A DNA stretch of 19,735 nucleotides from Desulfobacteraceae bacterium (GTDB lineage: Bacteria > Desulfobacterota > Desulfobacteria > Desulfobacterales > SURF-15), in NCBI GenBank assembly GCA_003599475.1, contig QZKK01000205.1:1-19735 (forward strand), given 5' to 3'. How positions within the stretch are numbered: position 1 is the stretch's first letter; each line of letters opens with the position of its first letter. This document shows, in pieces, positions 1-6,953 of this stretch. Position numbers and translations under genes: made by a program. The notes under the pieces were generated by a model, which was not told where the DNA came from, did not search any database, and saw only the letters and a program-made list of their open reading frames with translations.

Positions 1-724
1 GCCGATCGATCAGCTCCGCCTGGAGAGATACGATTTCAGGATCTCCGGGCTTCCGCGGCGGGGTCCCCGGCGGTATCAATACTTCACCGACTCCGGCAGG
101 CCTTCCGGTCATCACATAAATGCGGTGCCCCAGGCGCAGCGCCTCCAGCGGATCGTGGGTGATCATTAAAACGGTCGCCCCCTTTACCAGCCCGGCGGCC
201 AGCTCCTGGAGCTTGAGCCGGGTCAAGGCGTCCAGCGCGGAAAAGGGTTCGTCCATCAGGATCACCGGGCGCTCTTCCATCAGGGTCCGAAGCAGGGCCG
301 CCCGCTGCCGCATCCCGCCGGACAGTTTGAAGGGAAGCGCATCCGCATATTCCTTCAGGCCGACCTGGTCGAGGAGAGATCTTGCCTTCTGCCGAAGAGG
401 CTCGGTCAGCTCCCCCCTCAGCCGCGCCCCCAGGCAGACGTTTTCAGCGATTGTCAGCCAGGGCAGCAGAAGATCTTTCTGGGCCATCCAGGAGGTCATG
501 CCGGTCGGATCCGTCCGGTCGCCGAAAAGGATGCGTCCGGAATACTGACCGGCCAGGCTTCCGGAGATGAGTCGAAGCAGGGTTGATTTTCCGATCCCGC
601 TCGGGCCGATCAGGCATGTCCATTGCCCCGACTCCACGGTAAAATCGAGAGACCGGAAGATCTCATCCCCTTCAAACAGAAACGATAAATTCTCGATATG
701 GACCGTCGGGGCAGCCCCAGTCAT
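1..724 (-). CDS. ABC transporter ATP-binding protein, NitT/TauT-like (partial, 3' end outside window)
   Basis: This is the ATPase subunit of an ABC importer; about 241 codons are visible and the C-terminus runs off the left edge. Reading the minus strand gives Walker A GPSGIGKST (residues 41-49), Q-loop Gln82, signature LSGGM (134-138), Walker B VILMDEP (154-160) and the switch His190. The SWMAQKDLLLPWLTIAEN stretch after Walker A and the FSALDALTR stretch after Walker B are typical of the nitrate/sulfonate/taurine/thiamine-precursor (NitT/TauT) family, so the substrate is probably a small organic compound or anion, but it cannot be fixed from the ATPase alone. The start is ATG at 724, with GGAG seven bases upstream. 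The partner permease and binding protein are expected beyond the left edge. The family call is secure, the substrate is not. Confidence 0.9.
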   Translation of the reverse strand, partial: MTGAAPTVHIENLSFLFEGDEIFRSLDFTVESGQWTCLIGPSGIGKSTLLRLISGSLAGQYSGRILFGDRTDPTGMTSWMAQKDLLLPWLTIAENVCLGARLRGELTEPLRQKARSLLDQVGLKEYADALPFKLSGGMRQRAALLRTLMEERPVILMDEPFSALDALTRLKLQELAAGLVKGATVLMITHDPLEALRLGHRIYVMTGRPAGVGEVLIPPGTPPRKPGDPEIVSLQAELIDR

Positions 725-742
725 ATGCGGACTCCAAATTTA

Positions 743-771
743 AGGGTTCCGGCGTTCAGGGTTCAGGGTCA
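743..771. repeat. Period-7 intergenic repeat (AGGGTTC-type)
   Basis: About four units of the form AGGGTTC, CGGCGTTC (one base longer), AGGGTTC and AGGGTCA follow each other. The tract lies just upstream of the ABC ATPase gene on the minus strand. It belongs to a class of heptamer tracts found in several gaps of this window. Confidence 0.6.
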
Positions 772-1080
772 TAAAACGGACATGTCATACTATAATTCTC
801 TCGATGCATCTACAATTCTTTCATATAAATTCCTTCAGCAGTCTCTCACCCACCTGCCCTCCCCTATCGAATGAATCATAAACTCCCCTCCCCTGGTGCG
901 GGTGGGAGGAGTTGAACACTCCGATGCTGAAATCGCTTGACAGAACACCCGCAAGACTCTATCCATTCGGGGCGGAAGAATTGAAGATTCCGGCAGCGAG
1001 CTGCAGGGAATCTTCCTCCGTAGGAATTCTGTCAAATTTTGATTCGCTCGCTAGAGGGGTCAACTTCGGAGAAAACAGCA
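772..1080. other. Intergenic region between divergent ABC ATPase and MFS genes
   Basis: No convincing gene is present. A TATAAT hexamer lies at 791-796 but has no good -35 partner in either direction. From 840 to 915 there is a GC-rich stretch with three CTCCCCT words and a partly complementary GGTGCGGGTGGGAGG word, which may be a degenerate REP-like inverted repeat. The last bases (1066-1080) hold the GGAG ribosome binding site of the MFS gene. Confidence 0.4.
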
Positions 1081-2295
1081 ATGGAACAAAACCGCTCGAC
1101 TGCAGGTGGATATCGCTGGGGATTGCTGGGTGCGGCATTCGTTATCATGATGGTGATCAGCATCTACCAGTACTCATGGTTTTTGTTTGCGTATTCGCTT
1201 CAAAAGCAGTTCAATTGGACGCTTCCTGCGATCGGCCTCACCTTCACGATCTTTACCTATGCCGCAACTTTCATACAACCCTTTTCCGGGTATATCGCAG
1301 ACTCCTACGGCCCCCGGAAGGTCGCACTGGCCGCCTCTTTCCTGGTCGGTACCGGTCTGCTGCTCGCCTCTACTGCAGAATCCACCACCCTTCTTTATGT
1401 GTATTACGGTCTCGGAGGCATCGGGGTGGGAATCCTGTATGGGATTTCCGCAGCATGCGCCATCAAATGGTTTCCAGACCGCAGAGGATTTGCAACCGGC
1501 CTGGTCGTGTTCGGTTTCGGGGCCGGAACCGCGATCTTCAACTGGTTTATCCAGCGGCTGCTGGAAACAAATGGACTTCAAACCACCTTTGTCTACCTGG
1601 GCATCGGGATGCTGCTGGTACTCATCCCGCTCTCTTTCTTCTACAGGTATCCGCCTCGGAAGGCGCAGACAAAGAAATCTTCAAATACACCGGCTGCCCC
1701 CGAATCCGATTACAGGCCGGTGGAGATGCTGAAAACGCACCAGTGGTATCTGATCTATTTTTCCTTTACGTTTACCATCTCGATCGTGCTGATGTTCGGC
1801 GCTCAGATGAAAACGATGGCGAGAGAATTCGACCTGCCGAAAACCTATTTCAATCTTTTGCTCGTTCTCTTTCCTCTGGGGAACGGGTTGAGCAGGGTTT
1901 TTGCCGGCGCCATTTCGGATAAGATCGGAAGAGAAAAAACCATGGTGATCTTCTATTTCCTTCTCGGTCTTTCGATCTTCTGCTTCGTCCTGTTTGCAGA
2001 TATCCCCGCGCTTTTCGTGCTGATCGTTTTTGTCGCTTCGCTGCTCGGGGGAGCCCCATTTGCCCTGTATCCGGCAACGATCGGGGATTACTACGGAACC
2101 GCCTATTCCACCACCAACTATGGGATCACCTATACGGCCAAATCGTTTGCAGGGCTGATATCCGGGTGGCTGAGCGGATATCTGGTGATGAAATTCGGGT
2201 CTTTTACGCCGGCGCTCCTTTTCATCGGCGCCTGCAGCCTTGCGGCCGCTGTCGTCTCATTGCCCCGGATCATGAAACCGCCCGTAAGAAGATGA
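1081..2295 (+). CDS. MFS transporter, OFA (oxalate/formate antiporter) family
   Basis: This is a 404-residue inner-membrane carrier of the major facilitator superfamily with about 12 hydrophobic segments. The N-terminal helix (GAAFVIMMVISIYQYSWFLF), the DSYGPRKV loop between TM2 and TM3, the GIGVGILYGISAACAIKWFPDRRGFATG block and GFGAGTAIFNW are typical of the OFA branch, which moves oxalate, formate or other small carboxylates. The hydrophilic middle loop is at about residues 195-220. ATG at 1081 is chosen because GGAG lies nine bases upstream and the first helix follows at once; upstream in-frame codons lack a good site. The gene stands alone, divergent from the ABC ATPase and convergent with pfk. 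The family call is firm, but the substrate is unknown. Confidence 0.88.
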   Translation: MEQNRSTAGGYRWGLLGAAFVIMMVISIYQYSWFLFAYSLQKQFNWTLPAIGLTFTIFTYAATFIQPFSGYIADSYGPRKVALAASFLVGTGLLLASTAESTTLLYVYYGLGGIGVGILYGISAACAIKWFPDRRGFATGLVVFGFGAGTAIFNWFIQRLLETNGLQTTFVYLGIGMLLVLIPLSFFYRYPPRKAQTKKSSNTPAAPESDYRPVEMLKTHQWYLIYFSFTFTISIVLMFGAQMKTMAREFDLPKTYFNLLLVLFPLGNGLSRVFAGAISDKIGREKTMVIFYFLLGLSIFCFVLFADIPALFVLIVFVASLLGGAPFALYPATIGDYYGTAYSTTNYGITYTAKSFAGLISGWLSGYLVMKFGSFTPALLFIGACSLAAAVVSLPRIMKPPVRR

Positions 2296-2322
2296 CGAGT
2301 AGCTTCCTCCTTGCTCTGAATA

Positions 2323-2376
2323 CTGAGCTCGGGTACCTGCGGCGCTCTCGCCGCTGCTCTAATACCCATGGCTCAG
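2323..2376. other. Three-tier imperfect hairpin between convergent genes
   Basis: Three nested helices stack here: CTGAGC (2323-2328) with GCTCAG (2371-2376), GGGTA (2331-2335) with TACCC (2363-2367), and GCGGCG (2339-2344) with CGCCGC (2349-2354) around a CTCT loop. The structure sits 28 bases after the MFS stop and about 100 bases past the pfk stop. No T-run follows on either strand, so it may be a processing or protective structure rather than an intrinsic terminator, or a small repeat element. Confidence 0.45.
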
Positions 2377-2440
2377 AGTCTCATCCCCGCCCGCTTCGCC
2401 TGAGCGAGAGCAATAGCGGCTGGTGGTCGTCCACCTCCTC

Positions 2441-2463
2441 CTGAACACTGAACCCCTGAACAC
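2441..2463. repeat. Period-7 intergenic repeat (CTGAACA-type)
   Basis: The units CTGAACA, CTGAACC and CCTGAACA follow each other just downstream of the pfk stop (minus strand). The same unit recurs before korB (around 13982-14002) and, as its complement, before korD (14859-14896). Confidence 0.65.
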
Positions 2464-2474
2464 TCAAAATGGGG

Positions 2475-3800
2475 CTAAGAGTTTTTCAACGACCTCTGCC
2501 CGGTCGCATCCAGGACGCTCAACCACAGTTTGCCGCTGGGGGTGACCTGTTTTCTTTTGCCGGCCGAAGCGGTCATGGGCAGATGCACGAAGTGATTGTT
2601 CCACCGCCCGATCAGAAGGTTGGTTTTTCCTGCCATTCCGGCATGAACCGCATCTCGACCCAGGAAGCTGCAGAATACGCGATCGTTGGCATTGGCCGGC
2701 AGGCTTCGGATCATGTAGCTTGGGTCTATATACTTGATGGATATCTTTTTTTTCTTGGATTTGAAGTATGCGATGATCGACTCTTTCAAAAACAATCCGA
2801 TATCTTTCAGCTTGAGGTTTCCGGATTCGTCCATTTCCGAATCGTTCTCTTTGAAAAACTTCTGCCCGGCGCCTTCCGCAACCACGATGACGGCATGTTT
2901 TCGTTCGCTGAGGCGCTGCTCCAGGGCGGCCAAGAGCCCTTTAGGCCCTTCGAGATCGAAGTCGACCTCAGGAATCAGGACAAAGTTGACGTCCTGCTGC
3001 GCCAAGGCGGCCGTCGCCGCGATAAAGCCGGAATAGCGCCCCATCAGCTTGATCAGGCCGATTCCGTTTGGATATCCCTCGGATTCATAGTGCGCCCCCC
3101 GGATCGCCTGGGTGGAGACTTCGACCGCGGTGTCGAACCCGAAAGACCTCGACACCAGATGGATGTCGTTGTCGATGGTCTTCGGAATGCCCACCACGCT
3201 GATTCTAAGCGATCGCTTCCGGATTTCAGTTTCGATCTTCGTTGCGCCCATCATCGTTCCGTCGCCGCCGACCACAAAGAGGATACCGATATTCATCCGC
3301 TCGAGACTGTCGACAATGGCTTCGATGGATTGAGGACCACGGGAAGAACCCAGGATGGATCCTCCCATTTCGTGGATATTGACAACCTTTTCAGGCGTCA
3401 ACTCCATGACCTGATGCCCGTACTCCGGTATGAACCCCTGCAGGCCGTAACGTATCCCCAGGATGTTCCGAACCCCGTAGCAATGATGGAGCTGCAACAC
3501 CACGGCTCGGATGATGTCGTTTAAGCCCGGACATAGCCCTCCGCAGGTGACAATCGCACACTTCAATTTGCTTGGATCAAAATAGATGTTCTGCCTCGGT
3601 CCTGCCAACTCGAAGGCCGGCAGTTCCTGGTGATCATCGATTTTCGCTTTCATATTGGCAAGGTCGACATCGATCAGCACACGATCGCTGTCGGATACAA
3701 AACGCTGAAAAGCGCACGAGCCCTCCCTGAACTGGAGGGGCGATGGTATTTTTCTTTCCCCCAAGCTGGGTATCGACGTATCGATCCAATCGTTTACCAT
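2475..3800 (-). CDS. pfkA: 6-phosphofructokinase, plant/trypanosome-like ATP type
   Basis: This enzyme phosphorylates fructose 6-phosphate to fructose 1,6-bisphosphate. The 441-residue protein has the PFK fold motifs: CGGLCPGLND (86-95), GGSILGSSRG (146-155), GGDGT (178-182), PKTIDND (206-212), MGRYSGF and, near the C-terminus, an RSLPANANDRVFC-type block. The residue after GGD is Gly, as in ATP-dependent enzymes, while the residue before TIDND is Lys, as in PPi-dependent ones. This Gly/Lys pair is known from long ATP-dependent plant and trypanosomatid PFKs, so ATP is the likelier donor. The N-terminal ~75 residues are an extension relative to the ~320-residue E. coli enzyme. ATG at 3800 is preceded by AGGAG at 8 bases. 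It lies 21 bases after kdsD, probably in one operon. Confidence 0.9.
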   Translation of the reverse strand: MVNDWIDTSIPSLGERKIPSPLQFREGSCAFQRFVSDSDRVLIDVDLANMKAKIDDHQELPAFELAGPRQNIYFDPSKLKCAIVTCGGLCPGLNDIIRAVVLQLHHCYGVRNILGIRYGLQGFIPEYGHQVMELTPEKVVNIHEMGGSILGSSRGPQSIEAIVDSLERMNIGILFVVGGDGTMMGATKIETEIRKRSLRISVVGIPKTIDNDIHLVSRSFGFDTAVEVSTQAIRGAHYESEGYPNGIGLIKLMGRYSGFIAATAALAQQDVNFVLIPEVDFDLEGPKGLLAALEQRLSERKHAVIVVAEGAGQKFFKENDSEMDESGNLKLKDIGLFLKESIIAYFKSKKKKISIKYIDPSYMIRSLPANANDRVFCSFLGRDAVHAGMAGKTNLLIGRWNNHFVHLPMTASAGKRKQVTPSGKLWLSVLDATGQRSLKNS

Positions 3801-3821
3801 GATGGGTCTCCTGATTGAACG

Positions 3822-4841
3822 TCATCTGCTTCCGTTGAACTTGAACTCCCCTTTTCCTAAAATATCGTGCAGGTGCAGCACCCCTTTTACCCGCCCCATG
3901 CCGTCGGTGATGGGCAGCACGGTGATCTGGTGCCTCTCCATGAGGTTCAATGCGTCGTAAGCCGGGGTGTCGGGGCCGACTCTGCGAGGATTCGGCGTCA
4001 TCACATCGATTGCGGACAACCCTTCCATCCGATTTTTTCCGGCGATCATCCGTCTCAGATCGCCGTCTGTGATGATGCCGACGAGAACCCCTTCTCCATC
4101 CACCACGAAAGTCGCCCCGAAGCTGAGCCGATCGATCTCTTCGATGGCGGCCTCGAGGCTGGAGGAATCGGCTACGATCGGCACTTGAACACCGGTCAGC
4201 ATGATGTCGCGGACGCTGCTGCAAAGTCGCTGACCGAGAGTGCCCCCGGGGTGGTATTTTCTGAAATCGCTGGAGTTGAAATTTCTCTTGCTGATCAGGA
4301 CCGCTGCCAAGGCATCCCCCACCGCCAGCAGGGCGGTCGTACTCGCAGTCGGCGCAAGGCCCAGGGGACAGGCTTCCCGTTCCACACCGACATCGATTAC
4401 GATATCGCTCTGTTCCGCCAGCGCGGAATGAACGTTTCCGGTCAAAGCGATGATCGGGCAGCCGATGTTTCGGATGCTGGGCAGCAGCACGTTCAATTCC
4501 TCCGTCTCGCCGCTGTTTGACAGGGCAATGAAGACATCCTCGGGGCAGACGATTCCCAGATCCCCGTGCATCGCTTCCACCGGGTGCAGGAAAAGAGACG
4601 GAGTGCCGGTGCTGTTGAGGGTCGCCACGATTTTGCGCCCGACCAGGCCGGATTTTCCGATTCCTCCGATGATCACTCGTCCGGAGGCGTTGAATATGGC
4701 TTCCACCATTTGCGCAAAGCTCGCATCGACCCGGTCGGCGACCTGCAGAATGCCCTCGGCCTCGAGTCTCAAAACCTCGGCGGCAGCCTTGATGATTTCG
4801 TGATCTTTGCTCATCGGCTTCGGCAGCATCTTTTCGGACAT
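3822..4841 (-). CDS. kdsD: Arabinose-5-phosphate isomerase (KdsD/KpsF/GutQ family)
   Basis: The enzyme converts ribulose 5-phosphate to arabinose 5-phosphate, the first step toward Kdo in lipopolysaccharide synthesis, in the cytoplasm. The 339 residues contain an N-terminal SIS domain with GGIGKSGLVGRKI, the HPVEAMHGDLG block, SNSGETEEL and the KYHPGGTLGQRL segment that holds the catalytic His, followed by two CBS domains (about residues 210-335, starting near RDIMLTG and DVMTPNP). This is the usual architecture and length. ATG at 4841 has AAGGA six bases upstream. It is followed by pfk after 21 bases, suggesting shared transcription of a Kdo gene with a glycolytic gene. The presence of KdsD points to a Gram-negative outer membrane. 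Confidence 0.95.
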   Translation of the reverse strand: MSEKMLPKPMSKDHEIIKAAAEVLRLEAEGILQVADRVDASFAQMVEAIFNASGRVIIGGIGKSGLVGRKIVATLNSTGTPSLFLHPVEAMHGDLGIVCPEDVFIALSNSGETEELNVLLPSIRNIGCPIIALTGNVHSALAEQSDIVIDVGVEREACPLGLAPTASTTALLAVGDALAAVLISKRNFNSSDFRKYHPGGTLGQRLCSSVRDIMLTGVQVPIVADSSSLEAAIEEIDRLSFGATFVVDGEGVLVGIITDGDLRRMIAGKNRMEGLSAIDVMTPNPRRVGPDTPAYDALNLMERHQITVLPITDGMGRVKGVLHLHDILGKGEFKFNGSR

Positions 4842-5134
4842 TGGTTTCCTTCCACATCTAAACAGGCGAGTTTCGCCGGACCTTGAACCGCAACAGAGAG
4901 CGCTAACCCCGCAGCTTGCTGCAGGTTCTTCAAATCCTCGCTAACTTGCCAATTTTTTAATAAAAAATCAAGCCTCTTTTGCAGTCTTTCCGCCGAAGGC
5001 GCGAAACGGCAACGCTCACAGGGGAATCTTCCGGATGACGTGCCGAATCTGCGATTCTTTCTCCGATAAAAACCGGGTCCGGAGGATCCGCCGCGGCGGA
5101 GCTTGATCCACCTAAACCAATATGCATTTTTTTC
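4842..5134. other. Intergenic region between divergent kdsD and PxxKW gene
   Basis: I see no gene in this ~290-base stretch. It holds a near-perfect AT-rich palindrome (4952-4968, ATTTTTTAATAAAAAAT) that could be part of the kdsD promoter region, and a GC-rich short palindrome around CCGCCGCGGCGG near 5090. The kdsD promoter must lie here, but no hexamer pair with good spacing was identified on the minus strand. Confidence 0.4.
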
Positions 5135-5163
5135 TTGACAAGGCAGGCACAGTCTATTATATT
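5135..5163 (+). promoter_or_regulatory. Sigma-70-type promoter, near consensus
   Basis: TTGACA (5135-5140) and TATATT (5158-5163) are separated by exactly 17 bases. Only one base of twelve differs from the consensus. Transcription should start near 5170, about 100 bases before the PxxKW start codon. Confidence 0.8.
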
Positions 5164-5185
5164 TTCCAGGTTTGAACACCCTTAT

Positions 5186-5222
5186 AAAAAGGCCGGGTGA
5201 CTCTTCCTCGGGCTTTTTTTTT
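5186..5222 (+). terminator. Terminator-like hairpin in the PxxKW leader (possible attenuator)
   Basis: A run of A's, then GGCCGGG (5191-5197), a loop, CTCGGGC (5207-5213) and nine T's (5214-5222) form an intrinsic-terminator shape; the stem has one G-U pair and one G-G mismatch. It lies between the strong promoter and the gene, on the same strand. It may therefore end a ~50-nt RNA or act as an attenuator. Confidence 0.55.
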
Positions 5223-5271
5223 GGGAAAAAACGAACCATGCCGGGAATTTGATTCAAAGGGGGTGATTCCG

Positions 5272-5550
5272 ATGCTTTGTACAACAGTTCGCCAGGGAAA
5301 AGAGTGCCCTTTCATGACTGCGAAGGGCTGCTCCTATAACGGCGGGATTTGCCATGAGATCGTAGAGAAATGCAACGGGTGCAACCGTACTGTACAGGTA
5401 ACGGCCAGTTGGTACTGCAGCGCCTGTCCGGATCCGTCACTGAAGTGGAAAAACGGAAACTGCAACCTGGCTTCCCATATTGTAACGGCTGTCGCAGCGA
5501 ATAAAACCAAGGTCAATCCGCTTAAAGCTTCCAAACGGGCAAGCAGATAG
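5272..5550 (+). CDS. PxxKW family cysteine-rich protein
   Basis: This is a 92-residue protein with ten cysteines in the first ~66 residues, in spacings such as CNGC and CSAC, followed by the PSLKW motif that names the PxxKW family of small Cys-rich proteins from Desulfobacterota. The cysteine pattern suggests bound zinc or an iron-sulfur cluster, but no function is established. There is no signal peptide. The C-terminal ~25 residues are basic and lack cysteine. ATG at 5272 is chosen because a very strong Shine-Dalgarno run (AAGGGGGTGA) ends five bases upstream; an earlier in-frame GTG at 5197 lies inside the leader hairpin and is unlikely. The gene is monocistronic, with its own promoter and a terminator on each side. 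The strong expression signals suggest an abundant protein. Confidence 0.85.
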   Translation: MLCTTVRQGKECPFMTAKGCSYNGGICHEIVEKCNGCNRTVQVTASWYCSACPDPSLKWKNGNCNLASHIVTAVAANKTKVNPLKASKRASR

Positions 5551-5586
5551 TGCATCCGCAGATCGTGCATCCTTGGATCTTTTGGT

Positions 5587-5615
5587 AAACCCCGCTCCTC
5601 AAGAGCGGGGTTTTT
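5587..5615. terminator. Intrinsic terminator between convergent PxxKW gene and truA
   Basis: A perfect 11-bp stem (5587-5597 with 5603-5613, core CCCCGCTC/GAGCGGGG) with a 5-base loop is followed by T's on the plus strand and by a short T-run on the minus strand. It can serve both genes, most clearly the plus-strand one. Just before it, GTGCATCC occurs twice, 15 bases apart (5550-5557 and 5565-5572). Confidence 0.88.
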
Positions 5616-5624
5616 CATTTTGCT

Positions 5625-6368
5625 TCAATCGTATTCGACCCTGACCAGCACCAGCCCGTGCGCCGGGGCCGTTATTCCTGCCCTGTTCCGGTCTCTGAAC
5701 CGAAGGATACGATCGAAACCTTCTTCGGTATTCCTTCCGAGTCCCACTTCCACCAGGGTGCCGACGATATTCCGGATCATGAACCTCAGAAAACCGTCGG
5801 CGGTGATTTCAAACACGAGCATGCCGTCGCCGCAATCATGGATTGCGGCCTCGAAAACCGTCCGAATGGAGGAAGAACGAGGGCTCCCCGATCCTTCAAA
5901 GGATTTGAAGTCATGGGTACCGGTGATCGAAGGCAGGCAGCGCCTCATTGCTGCCGCATCGAGCGGTCGCCGGATGTGCCAGACATACTGCCGCCCGATT
6001 GCAGACGGGAGCGTACGGTTCAGGATCCGATACCGGTATGTCTTTTTCTTTGCCCGGTAGCGGGCATGGAAGTCGTCCGGGACCCTCTCGCATCCCATGA
6101 TCACGATATCCTCCGGCAGCATGCTGTTTAGCCCCTTTTGAACATTTTCCGCAGAAAGCTGCGTATCGCAGATAAAGTTTGCCGCCTGTCCCAGGGCATG
6201 AACGCCGGCATCGGTCCGGCCGGAACCGATCAGGACGATATTCTGCTGCATCATCCGGCCGAGCGCGTTTTCGATTTCCGCCTGGATGCTTCGCCCCTGC
6301 TTCTGTCGCTGCCAGCCGCAATAGAGGCTTCCGTCATATTCGATCGTGAGTTTGAAATTCTGTTTCAT
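5625..6368 (-). CDS. truA: tRNA pseudouridine(38-40) synthase TruA
   Basis: TruA isomerises uridines 38-40 in the anticodon arm of many tRNAs. The 247 residues include the N-terminal KLTIEYDGSLYCGWQRQ motif, the catalytic block GSGRTDAGVHALGQ with the essential Asp, the FHARY segment and the C-terminal FLRFMIRNIVGTLVEVGLG motif. Length is normal for the family. ATG at 6368 starts three bases after the stop codon of the upstream gene (TAG-AAG-ATG), which suggests translational coupling; the local Shine-Dalgarno is weak. It ends just before the bidirectional terminator. Confidence 0.96.
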   Translation of the reverse strand: MKQNFKLTIEYDGSLYCGWQRQKQGRSIQAEIENALGRMMQQNIVLIGSGRTDAGVHALGQAANFICDTQLSAENVQKGLNSMLPEDIVIMGCERVPDDFHARYRAKKKTYRYRILNRTLPSAIGRQYVWHIRRPLDAAAMRRCLPSITGTHDFKSFEGSGSPRSSSIRTVFEAAIHDCGDGMLVFEITADGFLRFMIRNIVGTLVEVGLGRNTEEGFDRILRFRDRNRAGITAPAHGLVLVRVEYD

Positions 6369-6371
6369 CTT

Positions 6372-6821
6372 CTAGTGAAGAATCAGCAAAAGAGTGATCA
6401 GAATCAGTGCGAACTGAATGATAAAGCACTGGAACTTCGAAAAAGAAGGCTTCCGGTGTTCTATTTCGTTGTTTTCCATCTCGTTTATCGCACGCAGAGT
6501 CTTTCTCAGGGACTGCCTTCCCTCATTTTTTTTCGGCATCCCGGCCGTTTTGCAGGAAAGTCCGGTCCCCGGCTTCCGGAGGCCTTGCCTTTCATCCAAT
6601 TTATTCAAGGCCGACTTCAGATCGTACAGTGCGTCTTTGAGGCGATAGAGGTCCCGGTTTCCCAATTTCGATATCTCGTCGAGCACCGCTGCGCTTTTGT
6701 CGAAATCTGTTTCCGGGTGAACCGGGGATTCGCCCGCATCCGATTCTCTGCACATCTGAAAGACCAGATAGATGAAAAGAATGAGGAAAAGAGCGATCAG
6801 CAGGGATTCCATAGCCCTCAT
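6372..6821 (-). CDS. Hypothetical protein with N- and C-terminal membrane segments
   Basis: I do not recognise this 149-residue protein. It begins with a hydrophobic segment (about residues 5-22, LLIALFLILFIYLVFQ) and ends with another (about 131-148, FIIQFALILITLLLIL). Between them lies a ~105-residue charged, probably helical middle part with Leu/Lys/Asp-rich stretches (LKDALYDLKSALNKLDE). Two TM helices would leave both ends on the same side of the membrane. The start is uncertain: 6821 (MRAMES) has no clear ribosome site, and an in-frame ATG at 6812 is close behind. The stop lies three bases before truA, so the two are likely cotranscribed. Nothing in the sequence suggests a link to tRNA modification. 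Confidence 0.65.
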   Translation of the reverse strand: MRAMESLLIALFLILFIYLVFQMCRESDAGESPVHPETDFDKSAAVLDEISKLGNRDLYRLKDALYDLKSALNKLDERQGLRKPGTGLSCKTAGMPKKNEGRQSLRKTLRAINEMENNEIEHRKPSFSKFQCFIIQFALILITLLLILH

Positions 6822-6895
6822 TTACCGCATCCCGATGCCTCAGTTCAAGAGTTTCGTCAACTCCGGAAGGAAAAGCTTCAATCCAACGATTTGTG

Positions 6896-6925
6896 TTGAC
6901 AAGGAGAAAAGGGTCTCAGTATACA
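6896..6925 (+). promoter_or_regulatory. Candidate promoter of the gntR-led cluster
   Basis: A perfect TTGACA (6896-6901) and TATACA (6920-6925) are 18 bases apart. Transcription would begin near 6932, giving a leader of about 20-30 bases before the regulator gene. The -10 box lies inside the operator-like palindrome described next. Confidence 0.65.
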
Positions 6926-6931
6926 ATATAC
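6919..6931. promoter_or_regulatory. Operator-like palindrome for the GntR/FCD regulator
   Basis: GTATA-CAA-TATAC is a perfect 5-3-5 inverted repeat that covers the -10 box. Read on the minus strand it contains ATTGTATAC, close to the TTGTATACAA-type sites known for several FadR/VanR-group GntR regulators. Its position just upstream of a gntR gene suggests autoregulation by promoter blocking. Confidence 0.6.
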
Positions 6932-6953
6932 GAAATTATTTATACCGAAGCGG

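Noticed and set aside
912..1922. Open frame of 336 codons on the plus strand
   Set aside because: Out-of-frame overlap with the OFA transporter, which has the expected hydrophobic pattern and ribosome site.
3634..4857. Open frame of 407 codons on the minus strand overlapping kdsD and pfk
   Set aside because: Arg-rich out-of-frame shadow of kdsD; the true frame gives a textbook KdsD.
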